Below, piece by piece: positions 1 through 8,863 of a stretch of 64,000 nucleotides of DNA. Source of the DNA: Pedobacter boryungensis (GTDB lineage Bacteria > Bacteroidota > Bacteroidia > Sphingobacteriales > Sphingobacteriaceae). Numbering within the stretch: the stretch's first letter is position 1; each line of letters opens with the position of its first letter. Location: positions 558,001-622,000 of the forward strand of contig NZ_JABMKV010000002.1 in the NCBI RefSeq assembly GCF_013204825.1, read 5' to 3'. The notes below the pieces were generated by a model. The model made no database searches. It had not been told where the DNA came from and saw only the letters and a program-made list of their open reading frames with translations. A program made the position numbers and the translations under genes.

Positions 1-506
1 TCGGTATTGTTTTCGGTACTATATTGATTGCTAGTTTTAGTGAAAACCTTATTAGCCCAACTATTACCAATTTTAATGGTTTTATCAAAGAAGAATTCTG
101 GGCCTGCATTTCTCATCCATTGGGTGTACGCTCTAATTCTATAATTTCCCTCTCCTAAAGAATCTGTCAATTTAAAATCGCCCCATGAAATCCCGCTTTG
201 CAAGGGTAATTTGATTTGTCTTTTTACAGAATCTTTCTCATTAATTAATTCCACATATAAAATACTGCTAAGGGTTGAGGGAAGAGCAGTTTTACTATCA
301 ACAACATATGCTTTAAACCATATATCATCACCTATGGCATAATAAGGTTTATCGAGATGTAGGTAAACTTTTTCTTGAGGAAACTTTTTAGTGAATTCTT
401 CCAGCTTTTTAAGCAGGTCAGTAAATGGATCATCGTCTGTGATAAAGGCAGAAAAACTGAATAATGAAAGTAGCGTAATAGCTAAGATGATAAGTTTTTG
501 TTTCAT
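1..506 (-). CDS. Secreted MG2-like / CarboxypepD_reg-type protein, N-terminal part only
   Basis: The gene runs off the left edge of the window; about 168 N-terminal residues are visible. The ATG at 504-506 begins MKQKLIILAITLLSLFSFSA, a clear signal peptide, followed by PFTDLLKKLEEFTKKFPQEK and then VYLHLDKPYYAIGDDIWFKA, which resembles the first macroglobulin-like (MG2) domain of large Bacteroidota outer-membrane-associated proteins. It aligns along its visible length with the N-terminus of the 902-residue protein at 25937-28645 (shared KPYYA(I/V)GDDIW, GNYRIRAYT and MRN), so the two are paralogues. By analogy the missing part probably contains further beta-sandwich domains and a TonB-plug-like segment. 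Its function is unknown. It lies downstream of dcd, from which a hairpin terminator separates it. Confidence 0.75.
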   Translation of the reverse strand, partial: MKQKLIILAITLLSLFSFSAFITDDDPFTDLLKKLEEFTKKFPQEKVYLHLDKPYYAIGDDIWFKAYVVDSKTALPSTLSSILYVELINEKDSVKRQIKLPLQSGISWGDFKLTDSLGEGNYRIRAYTQWMRNAGPEFFFDKTIKIGNSWANKVFTKTSNQYSTENNT

Positions 507-519
507 AGTGTAGATAAAT

Positions 520-550
520 AAAGCCTTAAGTTACAAAAACCTAAGGCTTT
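520..550 (-). terminator. Hairpin terminator after dcd
   Basis: A 9-bp perfect inverted repeat (aaagcctta / taaggcttt) with a 13-base loop lies between the dcd stop and the start of the next minus-strand gene. A/T runs at both ends suit an intrinsic terminator. Confidence 0.6.
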
Positions 551-584
551 ATTAAAATATGTAATTAAAAATTTAGTTGATAAC

Positions 585-1121
585 CTAAAATGTGTTTTTC
601 CACATCATGCTTTCTACAGGTTTAGTGGTTTTATTATTGTATTTAGCATCATTTTTAGTGTTGTACATATTCTCTATACTGCCATCAACCAAAAAATAAA
701 TAAGTTGACCAATTGGCATACCTGCATAAATACGAACAGGTTGGGCGCAAGAAATTTCTAAAGTCCAAGTGTTGCAAAAACCAACATCGCCTTTGCCAGC
801 TGTAGCATGTATATCTATACCCAAACGACCCGTACTACTTTTACCTTCTAAAAATGGAACATGAGCATGAGTTTCAGTATATTCTAAAGTTACGCCTAAG
901 TATAAAGTGCCAGGTTGTAATACAAAACCTTCTTTTGGTATTTCGAAATGGTCTATTTTATTGTGGGCTTTAGCGTCTAAAACGCGATCTTTATACGTAG
1001 CCAAATACTTGCCTAAATGCACATCGTAAGAATTGGTGCCGAGGCAATTTAAATTAAAAGGTTCTATGATGATGGTGCCTTTATCAATTTCTTCTAGTAT
1101 GCGTTTATCTGAGAGGATCAT
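585..1121 (-). CDS. dcd: dCTP deaminase
   Basis: A 178-residue protein of the dUTPase-fold deaminase family. It would convert dCTP to dUTP and ammonia for dTMP synthesis, as a cytosolic trimer. The diagnostic block GKSSTGRLGIDIHATAGKGD (residues 93-112) carries the conserved Ser and Arg99, and TWTLEI supplies the conserved Glu122. The QPGTLYLGVTLEY strand pair is also typical. Length is close to the family norm (about 180-195). The ATG start at 1121 immediately precedes the conserved MILSDKRI N-terminus. The gene is divergent from the phosphopantetheinyl transferase gene. Whether it is mono- or bifunctional (deaminase plus dUTPase) cannot be decided by eye. Confidence 0.93.
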   Translation of the reverse strand: MILSDKRILEEIDKGTIIIEPFNLNCLGTNSYDVHLGKYLATYKDRVLDAKAHNKIDHFEIPKEGFVLQPGTLYLGVTLEYTETHAHVPFLEGKSSTGRLGIDIHATAGKGDVGFCNTWTLEISCAQPVRIYAGMPIGQLIYFLVDGSIENMYNTKNDAKYNNKTTKPVESMMWKNTF

Positions 1122-1161
1122 TTTATGAAGTATTTTGGACTAAATTATGATTAATTTAAGA

Positions 1162-1169
1162 TACTTTTG
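1162..1169 (+). promoter_or_regulatory. Possible Bacteroidota -7 box (TActTTTG)
   Basis: An exact match to the Bacteroidota primary-sigma -7 consensus TAnnTTTG lies 21 bases upstream of the phosphopantetheinyl transferase ATG. A TTTG that could serve as the -33 element is at 1134-1137, but the 24-base spacing is longer than usual, so this is tentative. Confidence 0.35.
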
Positions 1170-1190
1170 CATTGATTTTCTAAATAAGAG

Positions 1191-1832
1191 ATGCCAGTAG
1201 TTTTTAATAAAAGAATTGATGATCAAACCGTACTTGCAGTATGGAAGATTGAGGAAACTGAAGAACAGTTGCTCTCTGGTTTGCAACTTAAACAACATGA
1301 ACTAGATGTCATTGCTTCTTTAAGTAATGGAAAAAGAGCATTACATTGGTTAAGTACACGTTTATTGCTGCGGACCATGCTTAACACAGCAGATTACATA
1401 GATTGCCAAATGGATGATCATGGCAAACCTTACCTCGTTAATTCTGAAGCTTTTATTTCCTTAAGTCATTCGTATGATTATGCTGCGGTTATTATTAGTA
1501 AAGAAAAACAGGTTGGTGTTGATATTGAATTGATTAAAATGAAAATCAAGAGCATTAAGCATAAATTTTTATCTGATGTAGAGCTTGCACAAAAACAAAT
1601 TGGAGATAACACTTGTGGTTTGTATGTAGCTTGGTGCGCCAAAGAAGCCATTTACAAATGGCATGGAAAGAAAGGCTTAGAGTTTAAACAACATATCCAT
1701 ATAAAGCCTTTTAAATTGAAAGATGAAGGTTCATTGCAAGTACTTGTAGAGTTGCCAAACGGAACTAGAGAATTAACTGTAAACTACTTTAAAACGAAAG
1801 ATGGTTACATGTTAGGATATGTAGTTGCTTAA
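1191..1832 (+). CDS. 4'-phosphopantetheinyl transferase superfamily protein
   Basis: A 213-residue Sfp/AcpS-superfamily enzyme. It would move the 4'-phosphopantetheine arm of CoA to a conserved serine on a carrier protein. The two magnesium/CoA-binding motifs are visible: GVDIE at residues 109-113 and WCAKEAIYK at 148-156. The length fits a Sfp-type single chain of two pseudo-repeats rather than the ~120-residue AcpS. It is the first gene of a plus-strand run with lipB 9 bases downstream, which pairs two enzymes that act on carrier domains. The target (fatty-acid ACP or a secondary-metabolite carrier) cannot be read from the sequence; no polyketide or peptide synthase gene is in the window. 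Confidence 0.88.
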   Translation: MPVVFNKRIDDQTVLAVWKIEETEEQLLSGLQLKQHELDVIASLSNGKRALHWLSTRLLLRTMLNTADYIDCQMDDHGKPYLVNSEAFISLSHSYDYAAVIISKEKQVGVDIELIKMKIKSIKHKFLSDVELAQKQIGDNTCGLYVAWCAKEAIYKWHGKKGLEFKQHIHIKPFKLKDEGSLQVLVELPNGTRELTVNYFKTKDGYMLGYVVA

Positions 1833-1841
1833 TAAATTAAA

Positions 1842-2537
1842 ATGAACAAAAAAGTTAAATATATAGATTGGGGTTTAACTGATTATCAAAATGCTTGGAC
1901 AAAACAAGAAGAGATTTTTGAAAAAACAGTCGCTTTAAAAGGGAAAAACAGAACTGAAAATACTGAAATTGAAACACCAAATTACCTTGTTTTTTGCGAG
2001 CACCCACATGTATATACTTTAGGTAAAAGCGGACATCCAGAAAATTTATTATTGGATGAAGACGATTTAAAAAATAAACAAGCAACTTATTATAAAATTA
2101 ATCGTGGAGGTGATATTACTTATCATGGTCCAGGTCAAATTGTAGGTTATCCGATTTTAGATTTGGATAATTTTTTTACAGATATCCATTTATATCTCAG
2201 AACACTAGAAGAAGCGGTAATTTTAACGCTTGCCGATTACGGAATTACAGCAGGTCGCTATCCTGGTTATACAGGAGTTTGGTTAGATGCTGATAATGAA
2301 AAGGCTCGAAAAATTTGTGCCTTAGGTGTGCGCTGCAGTAGATGGGTAACCATGCATGGTTTTGCGTTTAATGTAAATACAGATTTGGCTTATTTCAAAA
2401 ATATTGTTCCTTGCGGGATAGATGATAAAGATGTTACTTCTTTGGAGAGAGAGCTAGGTAGAAAATTAGAGATGGAAGAAGTGAAAGAAAAGCTTAAAAA
2501 CCATATTGCCAATTTATTTAAAATGGAATTAATTTAA
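1842..2537 (+). CDS. lipB: Octanoyl-[acyl-carrier-protein]:protein N-octanoyltransferase LipB
   Basis: A 231-residue LipB that transfers octanoate from ACP to the lipoyl domains of 2-oxoacid dehydrogenases and GcvH, the first step of lipoate assembly. The family signature RGGDITYHGPGQ is at residues 88-99. Lys157 in KICALGVR and Cys191 in PCGI match the Lys/Cys acyl-transfer pair known from LipB. HGFAFNVNTDL is also conserved. It follows the phosphopantetheinyl transferase gene by 9 bases and probably shares its transcript. Confidence 0.95.
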   Translation: MNKKVKYIDWGLTDYQNAWTKQEEIFEKTVALKGKNRTENTEIETPNYLVFCEHPHVYTLGKSGHPENLLLDEDDLKNKQATYYKINRGGDITYHGPGQIVGYPILDLDNFFTDIHLYLRTLEEAVILTLADYGITAGRYPGYTGVWLDADNEKARKICALGVRCSRWVTMHGFAFNVNTDLAYFKNIVPCGIDDKDVTSLERELGRKLEMEEVKEKLKNHIANLFKMELI

Positions 2538-2579
2538 TCGATTAAAATCCCAATTCTAAAAATTTCCGTAAATTAAAAG

Positions 2580-3287
2580 ATGAAATTTAGCTTTGGTTTC
2601 CTGTCTTTATGTTTATTATTGGCCTGTAATAAAACTGCAGAAACGGCAATGATACAAAATCCAACTCCTACGAATAATTCGTCCTTAAATTACCTAGCCT
2701 TAGGCGATTCTTATACCATTGGTGAAGCTGTTTCGCAAAAAGAAAGTTTCCCTTATCAAGTTACTGCACAACTAAATGAACAAGGGCTAAAATTCGGAGC
2801 ACCAAAAATTATTGCAAAAACTGGGTGGACAACTGATGAACTTCAAGCTGCTATCAAAGCTGAAAAAATTACAGGAACTTATGATGTGGTTACTTTATTA
2901 ATTGGTGTTAACAATCAGTACCGGGGAAATTCACAAACTACTTATCGAAAAGAATTTGCAGCGTTATTGCAAACGGCTATCAGTTTTGCGGGCGGAAATA
3001 AAAAACACGTTTTTGTAGTATCTATTCCCGATTGGGGTGTAACTCCTTTTGGAAAGGGGAGCGGAAGAAATACAACAACCATTGCGCAAGAAATTGATGC
3101 ATTTAATGCGATCTGTAAAGAAGAAACTTTAGGAATGAGTGTTAAATATATCGATATCACACCTGGTTCTAGAAATGCTGCAACAGATGCTTCTTTAGTA
3201 GCTACTGATGGTTTACATCCCTCTAGGAAAATGTATAGCGAATGGGCAGTTAAAATCTCGAATGCTATTGCTTCGAATTTTAAATAA
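2580..3287 (+). CDS. SGNH/GDSL-family hydrolase lipoprotein
   Basis: A 235-residue secreted esterase-like protein. The N-terminus has a lipoprotein signal with lipobox LLAC (Cys16). Block I is LGDSYTIGE with the candidate nucleophile Ser44. Block III is LIGVNNQYRG with its Asn, and block V is DGLHPS with the Asp-x-x-His pair. The substrate is unknown; the family includes acyl-esterases and carbohydrate deacetylases. It lies 42 bases after lipB. Its stop codon directly abuts the stop of the convergent RDD gene with no spacer. Confidence 0.85.
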   Translation: MKFSFGFLSLCLLLACNKTAETAMIQNPTPTNNSSLNYLALGDSYTIGEAVSQKESFPYQVTAQLNEQGLKFGAPKIIAKTGWTTDELQAAIKAEKITGTYDVVTLLIGVNNQYRGNSQTTYRKEFAALLQTAISFAGGNKKHVFVVSIPDWGVTPFGKGSGRNTTTIAQEIDAFNAICKEETLGMSVKYIDITPGSRNAATDASLVATDGLHPSRKMYSEWAVKISNAIASNFK

Positions 3288-4019
3288 TTAAACAGCTCTT
3301 GAAGTAAGCTGATTATAATCCATTAGTACGGTACTTAAAAATTCCAATTCATTCATCCCGCTAGGTACAGTTATGCCTAAATGAGCAGAAACTTTGGCCG
3401 CCATGTGATAAATTAAATCGTGGTTTCGAGTTTTGTAATATGTATTTAAAACTTCGTGAACAAGTTCTATGTCTCGATCTGTCATCTGATTTACACCGTC
3501 AAAAACTGGATTGTATTCTTCGGCAACTGGATGAAAAGCAATATGCTGAAATTGTGTTCTTGGAACTGTTTTAATTAATGTTGTACCCGCAACAATATCT
3601 CCAATACGCTGCTTATTTTCCGTAACGGCTACACAAATTAATCCTCCTACCCATGATGTTAAAGGGAAATCGACAATTCTAAAAACCCATCGTATAAAAT
3701 ACTGACCAAGGCTTGCTTGTGCGCCATTTAAACTGATTACTTTTATTTTTACTAACCTTTTTCCAATGCTTTGGCCATTCATAAAAACCTCACACAGCAA
3801 ATCATAAAATACATAGCCAACTCCATAAATAATAAGCATTATGGTATCAAATAAACCAGAACCTGATAGCCCTGTCATGGAAAATAAGATGAGGAAAATT
3901 AAAAAGATGGCAATAAATAAACCCATGTCAATTAACCAGCCTGCAAAACGTTCACCTAAACCGGCAACGGGATAATCAATATCAATATGTTGACTAGTAT
4001 TTACTTTTACGGTTTCCAT
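3288..4019 (-). CDS. RDD family membrane protein with C-terminal extension
   Basis: A 243-residue protein with an RDD domain: GLGERFAGWLIDMGLFIAIF near the start, followed by the characteristic second and third helices (IIYGVGYVFYDLL, NGQSIGKRLVKIKV). About 100 soluble C-terminal residues follow (MTDRDIELVHEVLNTYYKTR). RDD proteins are small membrane proteins of mostly unknown role, some implicated in ion transport. The gene is transcribed divergently from the SpoIIM-like gene 91 bases away; RDD and SpoIIM genes are neighbours in many bacteria, so they are probably functionally linked. Confidence 0.85.
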   Translation of the reverse strand: METVKVNTSQHIDIDYPVAGLGERFAGWLIDMGLFIAIFLIFLILFSMTGLSGSGLFDTIMLIIYGVGYVFYDLLCEVFMNGQSIGKRLVKIKVISLNGAQASLGQYFIRWVFRIVDFPLTSWVGGLICVAVTENKQRIGDIVAGTTLIKTVPRTQFQHIAFHPVAEEYNPVFDGVNQMTDRDIELVHEVLNTYYKTRNHDLIYHMAAKVSAHLGITVPSGMNELEFLSTVLMDYNQLTSRAV

Positions 4020-4110
4020 GGTCTCAAATATAATAGGGATTTTTATTTTTTATTGACTAATTAAAATTTTGTTTTATTTTAACAGAAATTTAACCGGGGA
4101 AATTAATTTT

Positions 4111-5073
4111 ATGAGAGAAGCGCTGTTTGTGAAGCAGAATTCCGATAAATGGAAGAGCTACGAAGTTTTGCAAACGAATAACCCCGATGAATTAGCCCAT
4201 CGTTTTATTGATATTACAAACGATTTGGCATATGCAAAAACCTTCTATCCCAAATCTCAAACAACAAACTATTTGAACGGTATTGCATCCGTTTTACATC
4301 AAGCTATTTATAAAAACAAAAAAGAGGAAAAAGGTCGTTTTGCTCGCTATTGGAAATATGAATTGCCTTTGTTGTTTTATCAATACCGCAAGCAAATAGT
4401 TTACTCTTTTATTTTTTTTATTATCGCAGCTAGTATTGGTGCGCTATCTGCTAAGTACGATGATCGTTTTGTTCGCTTAATTATGGGAGATAGTTATGTG
4501 AACATGACAAATGAAAATATTGCAAAGGGAGATCCTTTTGGGGTTTATAAGAAAACTGGAGAGTTTCAAATGTTTTTTCAAATTGCCGCAAACAACGTTT
4601 GGGTTTCGTTATTAATGTTTGTGAGCGGTATACTTTTAGCTATTGGGCCAGTATTTTTTCTACTCAGAAACGGCATAATGCTTGGTGCATTTGAATATTA
4701 TTTTTTTAGCAAAGGCTTAGGTACGCAATCTATTTTAGTAATCTGGATTCACGGAACTTTAGAAATATTAGCCATCATTATTGCAGGCGGTGCCGGATTA
4801 GTTTTAGGGCACGGATTGCTTTTTCCAAAAACACACACCCGTTTATTTGCTTTTAAAAATAGCGCAAAAGATGCCACAAAAATAGCTTTAGGCATTATTC
4901 CTATCATTTTATTAGCGGCATTTTTCGAAAGCTTTATTACCCGTCATACCGAAATGCCAATTTGGTTAAGCATAAGCATTTTAGCTGGCTCCTTAATTTT
5001 TATGGTATGGTATGTAATCATTTATCCAATACAACTATATAAACGCAATCAAACTAGTTACGATGAAAGATAA
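4111..5073 (+). CDS. SpoIIM-like (stage II sporulation protein M family) membrane protein
   Basis: A 320-residue protein starting MREALFVKQNSDKWKSYE. I chose the ATG at 4111 because upstream in-frame extension only reaches a TTG at 4069 and adds residues of no recognisable family. A soluble N-terminal part of about 100 residues is followed by several membrane helices (IVYSFIFFIIAASIGAL; VWVSLLMFVSGILLAIGP; ILVIWIHGTLEILAIIIAGG). The conserved HGTLEI...AGGAGL segment is typical of the SpoIIM/DUF95 family. The organism need not sporulate; Bacteroidota homologues are of unknown function. It is the first gene of a six-gene operon and overlaps the next gene by 11 bases. Confidence 0.85.
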   Translation: MREALFVKQNSDKWKSYEVLQTNNPDELAHRFIDITNDLAYAKTFYPKSQTTNYLNGIASVLHQAIYKNKKEEKGRFARYWKYELPLLFYQYRKQIVYSFIFFIIAASIGALSAKYDDRFVRLIMGDSYVNMTNENIAKGDPFGVYKKTGEFQMFFQIAANNVWVSLLMFVSGILLAIGPVFFLLRNGIMLGAFEYYFFSKGLGTQSILVIWIHGTLEILAIIIAGGAGLVLGHGLLFPKTHTRLFAFKNSAKDATKIALGIIPIILLAAFFESFITRHTEMPIWLSISILAGSLIFMVWYVIIYPIQLYKRNQTSYDER

Positions 5074-5938
5074 AATAGAATTTAAAAAAATAAGAGAATT
5101 TGGGGATATTATAGGAGATACTTTTGTCTTCATTAAGCAGAATTTTAAGCCTTTGATGGCAGCTTTTTTCTCGTTAACAGGGATTTTTATTTTGGGTGGA
5201 ATGATAAGTGCAATAATTGCTCAGTTGCAACTAGTAGATTTAGCACAAGGTGAGGGCTATACGGGCGGGCCTTTTGCCAAAATGTATAACATGGGTTTTA
5301 GTTATATTTTAATGATCATTTTTTTGATTTTAAGCTACACCTCTATGTATGTTTCAGTTTTAAGCTTTGTTGCACTTTATATAGAAAAAGGAAATGTACC
5401 ACCTACTGTTGCTGAAGTATGGGTTTACTTTAAATATTACTTTTTTAGAATGTTAGGTAGTGGGGTTTTAATGTCGATTTTCTTAGGATTATGTTTTATA
5501 TGTTGCATAATTCCTGGTATATATGTTTTCCCAGCAGTAACATTATTTTATGCAGTAATGATTTTAGAGAATGGGAATTTTTCTCACGCATTTGAACGAT
5601 CTTTTAAACTGTTAAAAAATGAATGGTGGATAACCGCTGCTACTATCCTTGTGGTGTATGTTATATTTTATGCTTGCAGTTTGATTGTACAAATTCCTTC
5701 ATTTATCATTGCAATAGTAGGGGCATTTACACATGCTGAGCAGCCCATTACAAGAACATACGCCTTTGTTTCTTCAATATTTCAACAAATTGCTTATATA
5801 TTTATGATTATTCCAATCATCAGTTCAACGTTTATTTATTATAATTTGGTAGAACGAAAAGAAAGTCTTGGCTTATTAAATAGAATTGATGGTTTGGGTC
5901 AGAACTCAAACCAGGCCGAAACTCCTGAAGAATATTAA
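5063..5938 (+). CDS. Multi-pass membrane protein of the SpoIIM/MoxR cluster
   Basis: A 291-residue protein with about six hydrophobic segments (PLMAAFFSLTGIFILGGMIS; YILMIIFLILSYTSMYVSVL; LMSIFLGLCFICCIIPGIYV, and later ones). The region around FERSFKLLKNEWWITAATIL resembles the membrane domain found in glycerophosphodiesterase-type or YciC-like membrane proteins. There are no catalytic motifs. It overlaps the SpoIIM-like gene by 11 bases and is followed with zero spacing by the DUF4129 gene, which implies translational coupling. Function unknown; probably a structural partner in the same membrane complex. Confidence 0.75.
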   Translation: MKDKIEFKKIREFGDIIGDTFVFIKQNFKPLMAAFFSLTGIFILGGMISAIIAQLQLVDLAQGEGYTGGPFAKMYNMGFSYILMIIFLILSYTSMYVSVLSFVALYIEKGNVPPTVAEVWVYFKYYFFRMLGSGVLMSIFLGLCFICCIIPGIYVFPAVTLFYAVMILENGNFSHAFERSFKLLKNEWWITAATILVVYVIFYACSLIVQIPSFIIAIVGAFTHAEQPITRTYAFVSSIFQQIAYIFMIIPIISSTFIYYNLVERKESLGLLNRIDGLGQNSNQAETPEEY

Positions 5939-6676
5939 ATGCGCTCAATACTGGTTTTTCTTATCTTTTTTATTTGGGCAAATACTGTTCAAGCTACTGC
6001 TGTAGAAAAGCCAGTTGTTAAACCAGTAATTAAAAAAGGTTTTGTTTTAAAAACAGATAGCAGTACTATAGATTTAAGGAAATTTGATGAAACTGCTGTT
6101 AAAAAGTATAGTAAGCAAAAGGAATTTATTTACGATGATGTTGCACCGCAAAGTTTAAGCTTATGGGATCGTTTTTGGAGATGGTTTTGGCGTCTAATTA
6201 ATAAGATTTTCAGTGGAGGAATTACCGGCAGCATTATTAAATACATTTTAATAGCTGTTGTAATTGCTATTGTTGTGTTTGTGGTTATCAAATTAATTGG
6301 CATAGATTATAAATTTCTAATAGGGAAATCTAAAACTGTTACTGTGCCATTTGAAGAAAGTTTAGAAAATATCCATGAAATTGATTTCGACGAACAAATT
6401 GATTTCGCTTTACAAAATAAAAATTATCGTCTTGCGGTACGACTTCTTTATTTAAAAACATTAAAAAAATTGAGCGATAAAGAACTCATTAACTGGCAGC
6501 CAGAGAAAACTAATCAGGCTTATGTTTTAGAGTTGGAAAACGAAAATTATAAACAAGAGTTTAATGTATTAACTAATCAATTCGAATACATTTGGTATGG
6601 TGAATTTTTCATAGATAAACTAGATTTCGATTCAATTAATCAATCCTTTTTACAGTTTAATCAAAAAATGATATGA
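5939..6676 (+). CDS. DUF4129 domain protein
   Basis: A 245-residue protein with an N-terminal signal segment (MRSILVFLIFFIWANTVQAT), a periplasmic stretch, one membrane helix near residues 100-122 (YILIAVVIAIVVFVVIKLIG) and a C-terminal cytoplasmic domain. That domain contains RLAVRLLYLKTLKKLSDKEL and FEYIWYGEF, the pattern of DUF4129 domains found beside MoxR/DUF58 genes. It begins at the base after the previous stop and overlaps the DUF4350 gene by ATGA. The role is not established for the family. Confidence 0.82.
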   Translation: MRSILVFLIFFIWANTVQATAVEKPVVKPVIKKGFVLKTDSSTIDLRKFDETAVKKYSKQKEFIYDDVAPQSLSLWDRFWRWFWRLINKIFSGGITGSIIKYILIAVVIAIVVFVVIKLIGIDYKFLIGKSKTVTVPFEESLENIHEIDFDEQIDFALQNKNYRLAVRLLYLKTLKKLSDKELINWQPEKTNQAYVLELENENYKQEFNVLTNQFEYIWYGEFFIDKLDFDSINQSFLQFNQKMI

Positions 6677-7857
6677 ACAGTGGGTTGAGAAGGTACTTAA
6701 TGATTGGTGGCATTTTAATAGTGGGATATTTGGTTATCCAATATTTTAAACCAAAACCAACTAACTGGGCTCCAACTTATCTTTCCGAAGATAAAATCCC
6801 GTTTGGAACTTACATTTTACGTCAAAGAATTAATGACATTTTGCCGAATACCACTATAAAAACAGTGCAATCTGCAGTTTATAATAACCTAAAAGAAAAG
6901 CCAAATGGCCAATCGAATTATTTTATTATTGCCTCAAATTTAAAAGTAGATAAACTGGATTACCTAGAAATGGTAAAGTATATGCAAAGTGGAAATAACA
7001 TTTTTATTGCCGCTTTCCAAATACAAGGAGTTTTATTGGACAAGTTAAAATTGCAAATTACCTCCGATTTTAACTTTCAAAATAAACGTAAATATCCAAT
7101 CAACTTTGTGAATCCATCCTTAAAAAGAGAATTAGATTATTATTTTGATAAAGGAATAAGCGGACAATATTTTTCAAAAGTAGACTCGACAAGAGCCATT
7201 GTTTTAGGCAAAAAGCAAGATGAATTTGCGAATTTCATACAATATAAGTTTGGAAAAGGTTCTTTGTTTATACTCCCAAATCCACAATTATTAACTAATT
7301 ATAGCTTATTAAGGGAAGATGGTTTAGATTATGCAGCCAAAGCGCTTTCTTATTTGCCAAAGGCCGAGACTTTAATTTGGGATGAACATTTTACTAGGCC
7401 AAACACAAAGGACAGCTCAGTTTTAAGAGTGCTTTTTAAATACGATGAATTGAGATGGGCGTATTACATTGCGTTATTTAGTTTAGTTGCCTTTATAGTA
7501 TTTGAGATCAAAAGAAGACAGCGGATTATTCCTGTAGTAGAACGTTTGAAAAATACTTCTGTAGAATTTGTAGAAGTAGTAGGAAGAGTTTACTACCAGC
7601 AACGCAACAATAGAGACATTGCAGAGAAAAAGGTTAACTATTTATTAGAGTACATCCGAACAAAGTATCGTTTAAAAACTAGTGATTTAGACCAAGAATT
7701 TAAAGCATCGCTGATTAACATTTCTAGTGTATCAGCAGATATAATCGATGAACTATTTGAAGAAATAACATATCTTAAAGCGGGGCAAATGGTAAAAGAC
7801 CAGCAGCTAATCCGCTTAAATAAATTAATTGAACAATTTTATAAACAAGACCAATAA
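6673..7857 (+). CDS. DUF4350 domain protein
   Basis: A 394-residue protein with an N-terminal membrane anchor (YLMIGGILIVGYLVIQYF), an extracytoplasmic domain with a Rossmann-like DUF4350 region (ADxLIWDEHFTR-type and GKGSLFILPNPQLLTNYSLL segments), a second membrane helix (WAYYIALFSLVAFIVFEIKR) and a cytoplasmic tail. DUF4350 resembles glutamine-amidotransferase-like sensor domains, but I see no catalytic Cys-His pair. It starts within the previous stop (ATGA) and is followed after 2 bases by the MoxR ATPase, so one mRNA is nearly certain. Confidence 0.82.
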   Translation: MNSGLRRYLMIGGILIVGYLVIQYFKPKPTNWAPTYLSEDKIPFGTYILRQRINDILPNTTIKTVQSAVYNNLKEKPNGQSNYFIIASNLKVDKLDYLEMVKYMQSGNNIFIAAFQIQGVLLDKLKLQITSDFNFQNKRKYPINFVNPSLKRELDYYFDKGISGQYFSKVDSTRAIVLGKKQDEFANFIQYKFGKGSLFILPNPQLLTNYSLLREDGLDYAAKALSYLPKAETLIWDEHFTRPNTKDSSVLRVLFKYDELRWAYYIALFSLVAFIVFEIKRRQRIIPVVERLKNTSVEFVEVVGRVYYQQRNNRDIAEKKVNYLLEYIRTKYRLKTSDLDQEFKASLINISSVSADIIDELFEEITYLKAGQMVKDQQLIRLNKLIEQFYKQDQ

Positions 7858-7859
7858 AT

Positions 7860-8837
7860 ATGGAACAGGAAATGTTTAATCAACGAACCGATTTAAGCCA
7901 ATTGAGTGCTGCAGTAGATCAAATTAGGCAATCTTTAAGCCATGTAATTATTGGTCAGAAAGATACAATAGATCTTTTAATTGCAGGTTTATTGGCAGAC
8001 GGACATCTTTTGTTAGAAGGTGTACCAGGGGTAGCGAAAACCTTAAGTGCTAAACTCGTAGCGAAATGTATTTCGGCAACATTTTCGAGGATACAATTTA
8101 CGCCAGATTTAATGCCGTCGGATGTATTAGGTACAGCAGTATTTAGTCCTAAAACAGCAGAATTTCAATTTAGGCAAGGGCCTATTTTTGGTAATATTAT
8201 TTTGGTAGATGAGATTAATCGTGCACCTGCCAAAACCCAATCTGCTTTGTTCGAAGCAATGGAAGAACGTCAAATTACGGTGGATGGAAACACCTATAAG
8301 TTGGAAGAACCTTTTATGGTTTTGGCAACTCAAAATCCAATAGAACAAGAAGGTACATATCGTTTGCCAGAAGCTCAGTTGGACCGTTTTCTGTTTAAAA
8401 TCGAAGTTAAATATCCTTCCTTAGCAGAAGAAATAGAAATTTTAACTAGCCAACATCAACAAAAAACAGAAGATCAATTAAAAGAAATTAAAGCTGTTTT
8501 ATCGGTTGAGCAAATTAAAACGTTAAGAGCAACAATTAAATCATTATTTGTTGAACCTAAATTGCTGGCTTACGTTGCGCAAATTACGCATGAAACTCGA
8601 CACAATAAATCATTGTATTTGGGAGCATCTCCAAGAGCATCTTTGGCTATAGTAAATGGAGCAAAAGCTATTGCTGCAATGGCTGGGCGTGATTTTGTAA
8701 CGCCAGATGATATTATAAAAGTAGCTGCGCCAGTGTTAGCTCATCGCATTATGCTAAGCCCAGAAAAGGAAATGGAAGGATTAACTACGGCAGATGTAGT
8801 TGCTCAGATCATTAAAAAGATAGAAGTGCCGAGATAG
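7860..8837 (+). CDS. MoxR-family AAA+ ATPase
   Basis: A 325-residue AAA+ chaperone-like ATPase. Walker A is GVPGVAKT (residues 54-61), Walker B is ILVDEINRAP (from 114) and sensor 1 is VLATQNPIEQEG. LPEAQLDRF is the MoxR arginine-finger region. MoxR proteins typically work with vWA-domain partners in maturing or remodelling protein complexes. Here the DUF58 (vWA-like) gene follows by 26 bases and the membrane partners precede. The start ATG at 7860 is two bases after the DUF4350 stop. Confidence 0.93.
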   Translation: MEQEMFNQRTDLSQLSAAVDQIRQSLSHVIIGQKDTIDLLIAGLLADGHLLLEGVPGVAKTLSAKLVAKCISATFSRIQFTPDLMPSDVLGTAVFSPKTAEFQFRQGPIFGNIILVDEINRAPAKTQSALFEAMEERQITVDGNTYKLEEPFMVLATQNPIEQEGTYRLPEAQLDRFLFKIEVKYPSLAEEIEILTSQHQQKTEDQLKEIKAVLSVEQIKTLRATIKSLFVEPKLLAYVAQITHETRHNKSLYLGASPRASLAIVNGAKAIAAMAGRDFVTPDDIIKVAAPVLAHRIMLSPEKEMEGLTTADVVAQIIKKIEVPR

Positions 8838-8863
8838 TATGTCGATGCGACGAAAATCAAAAA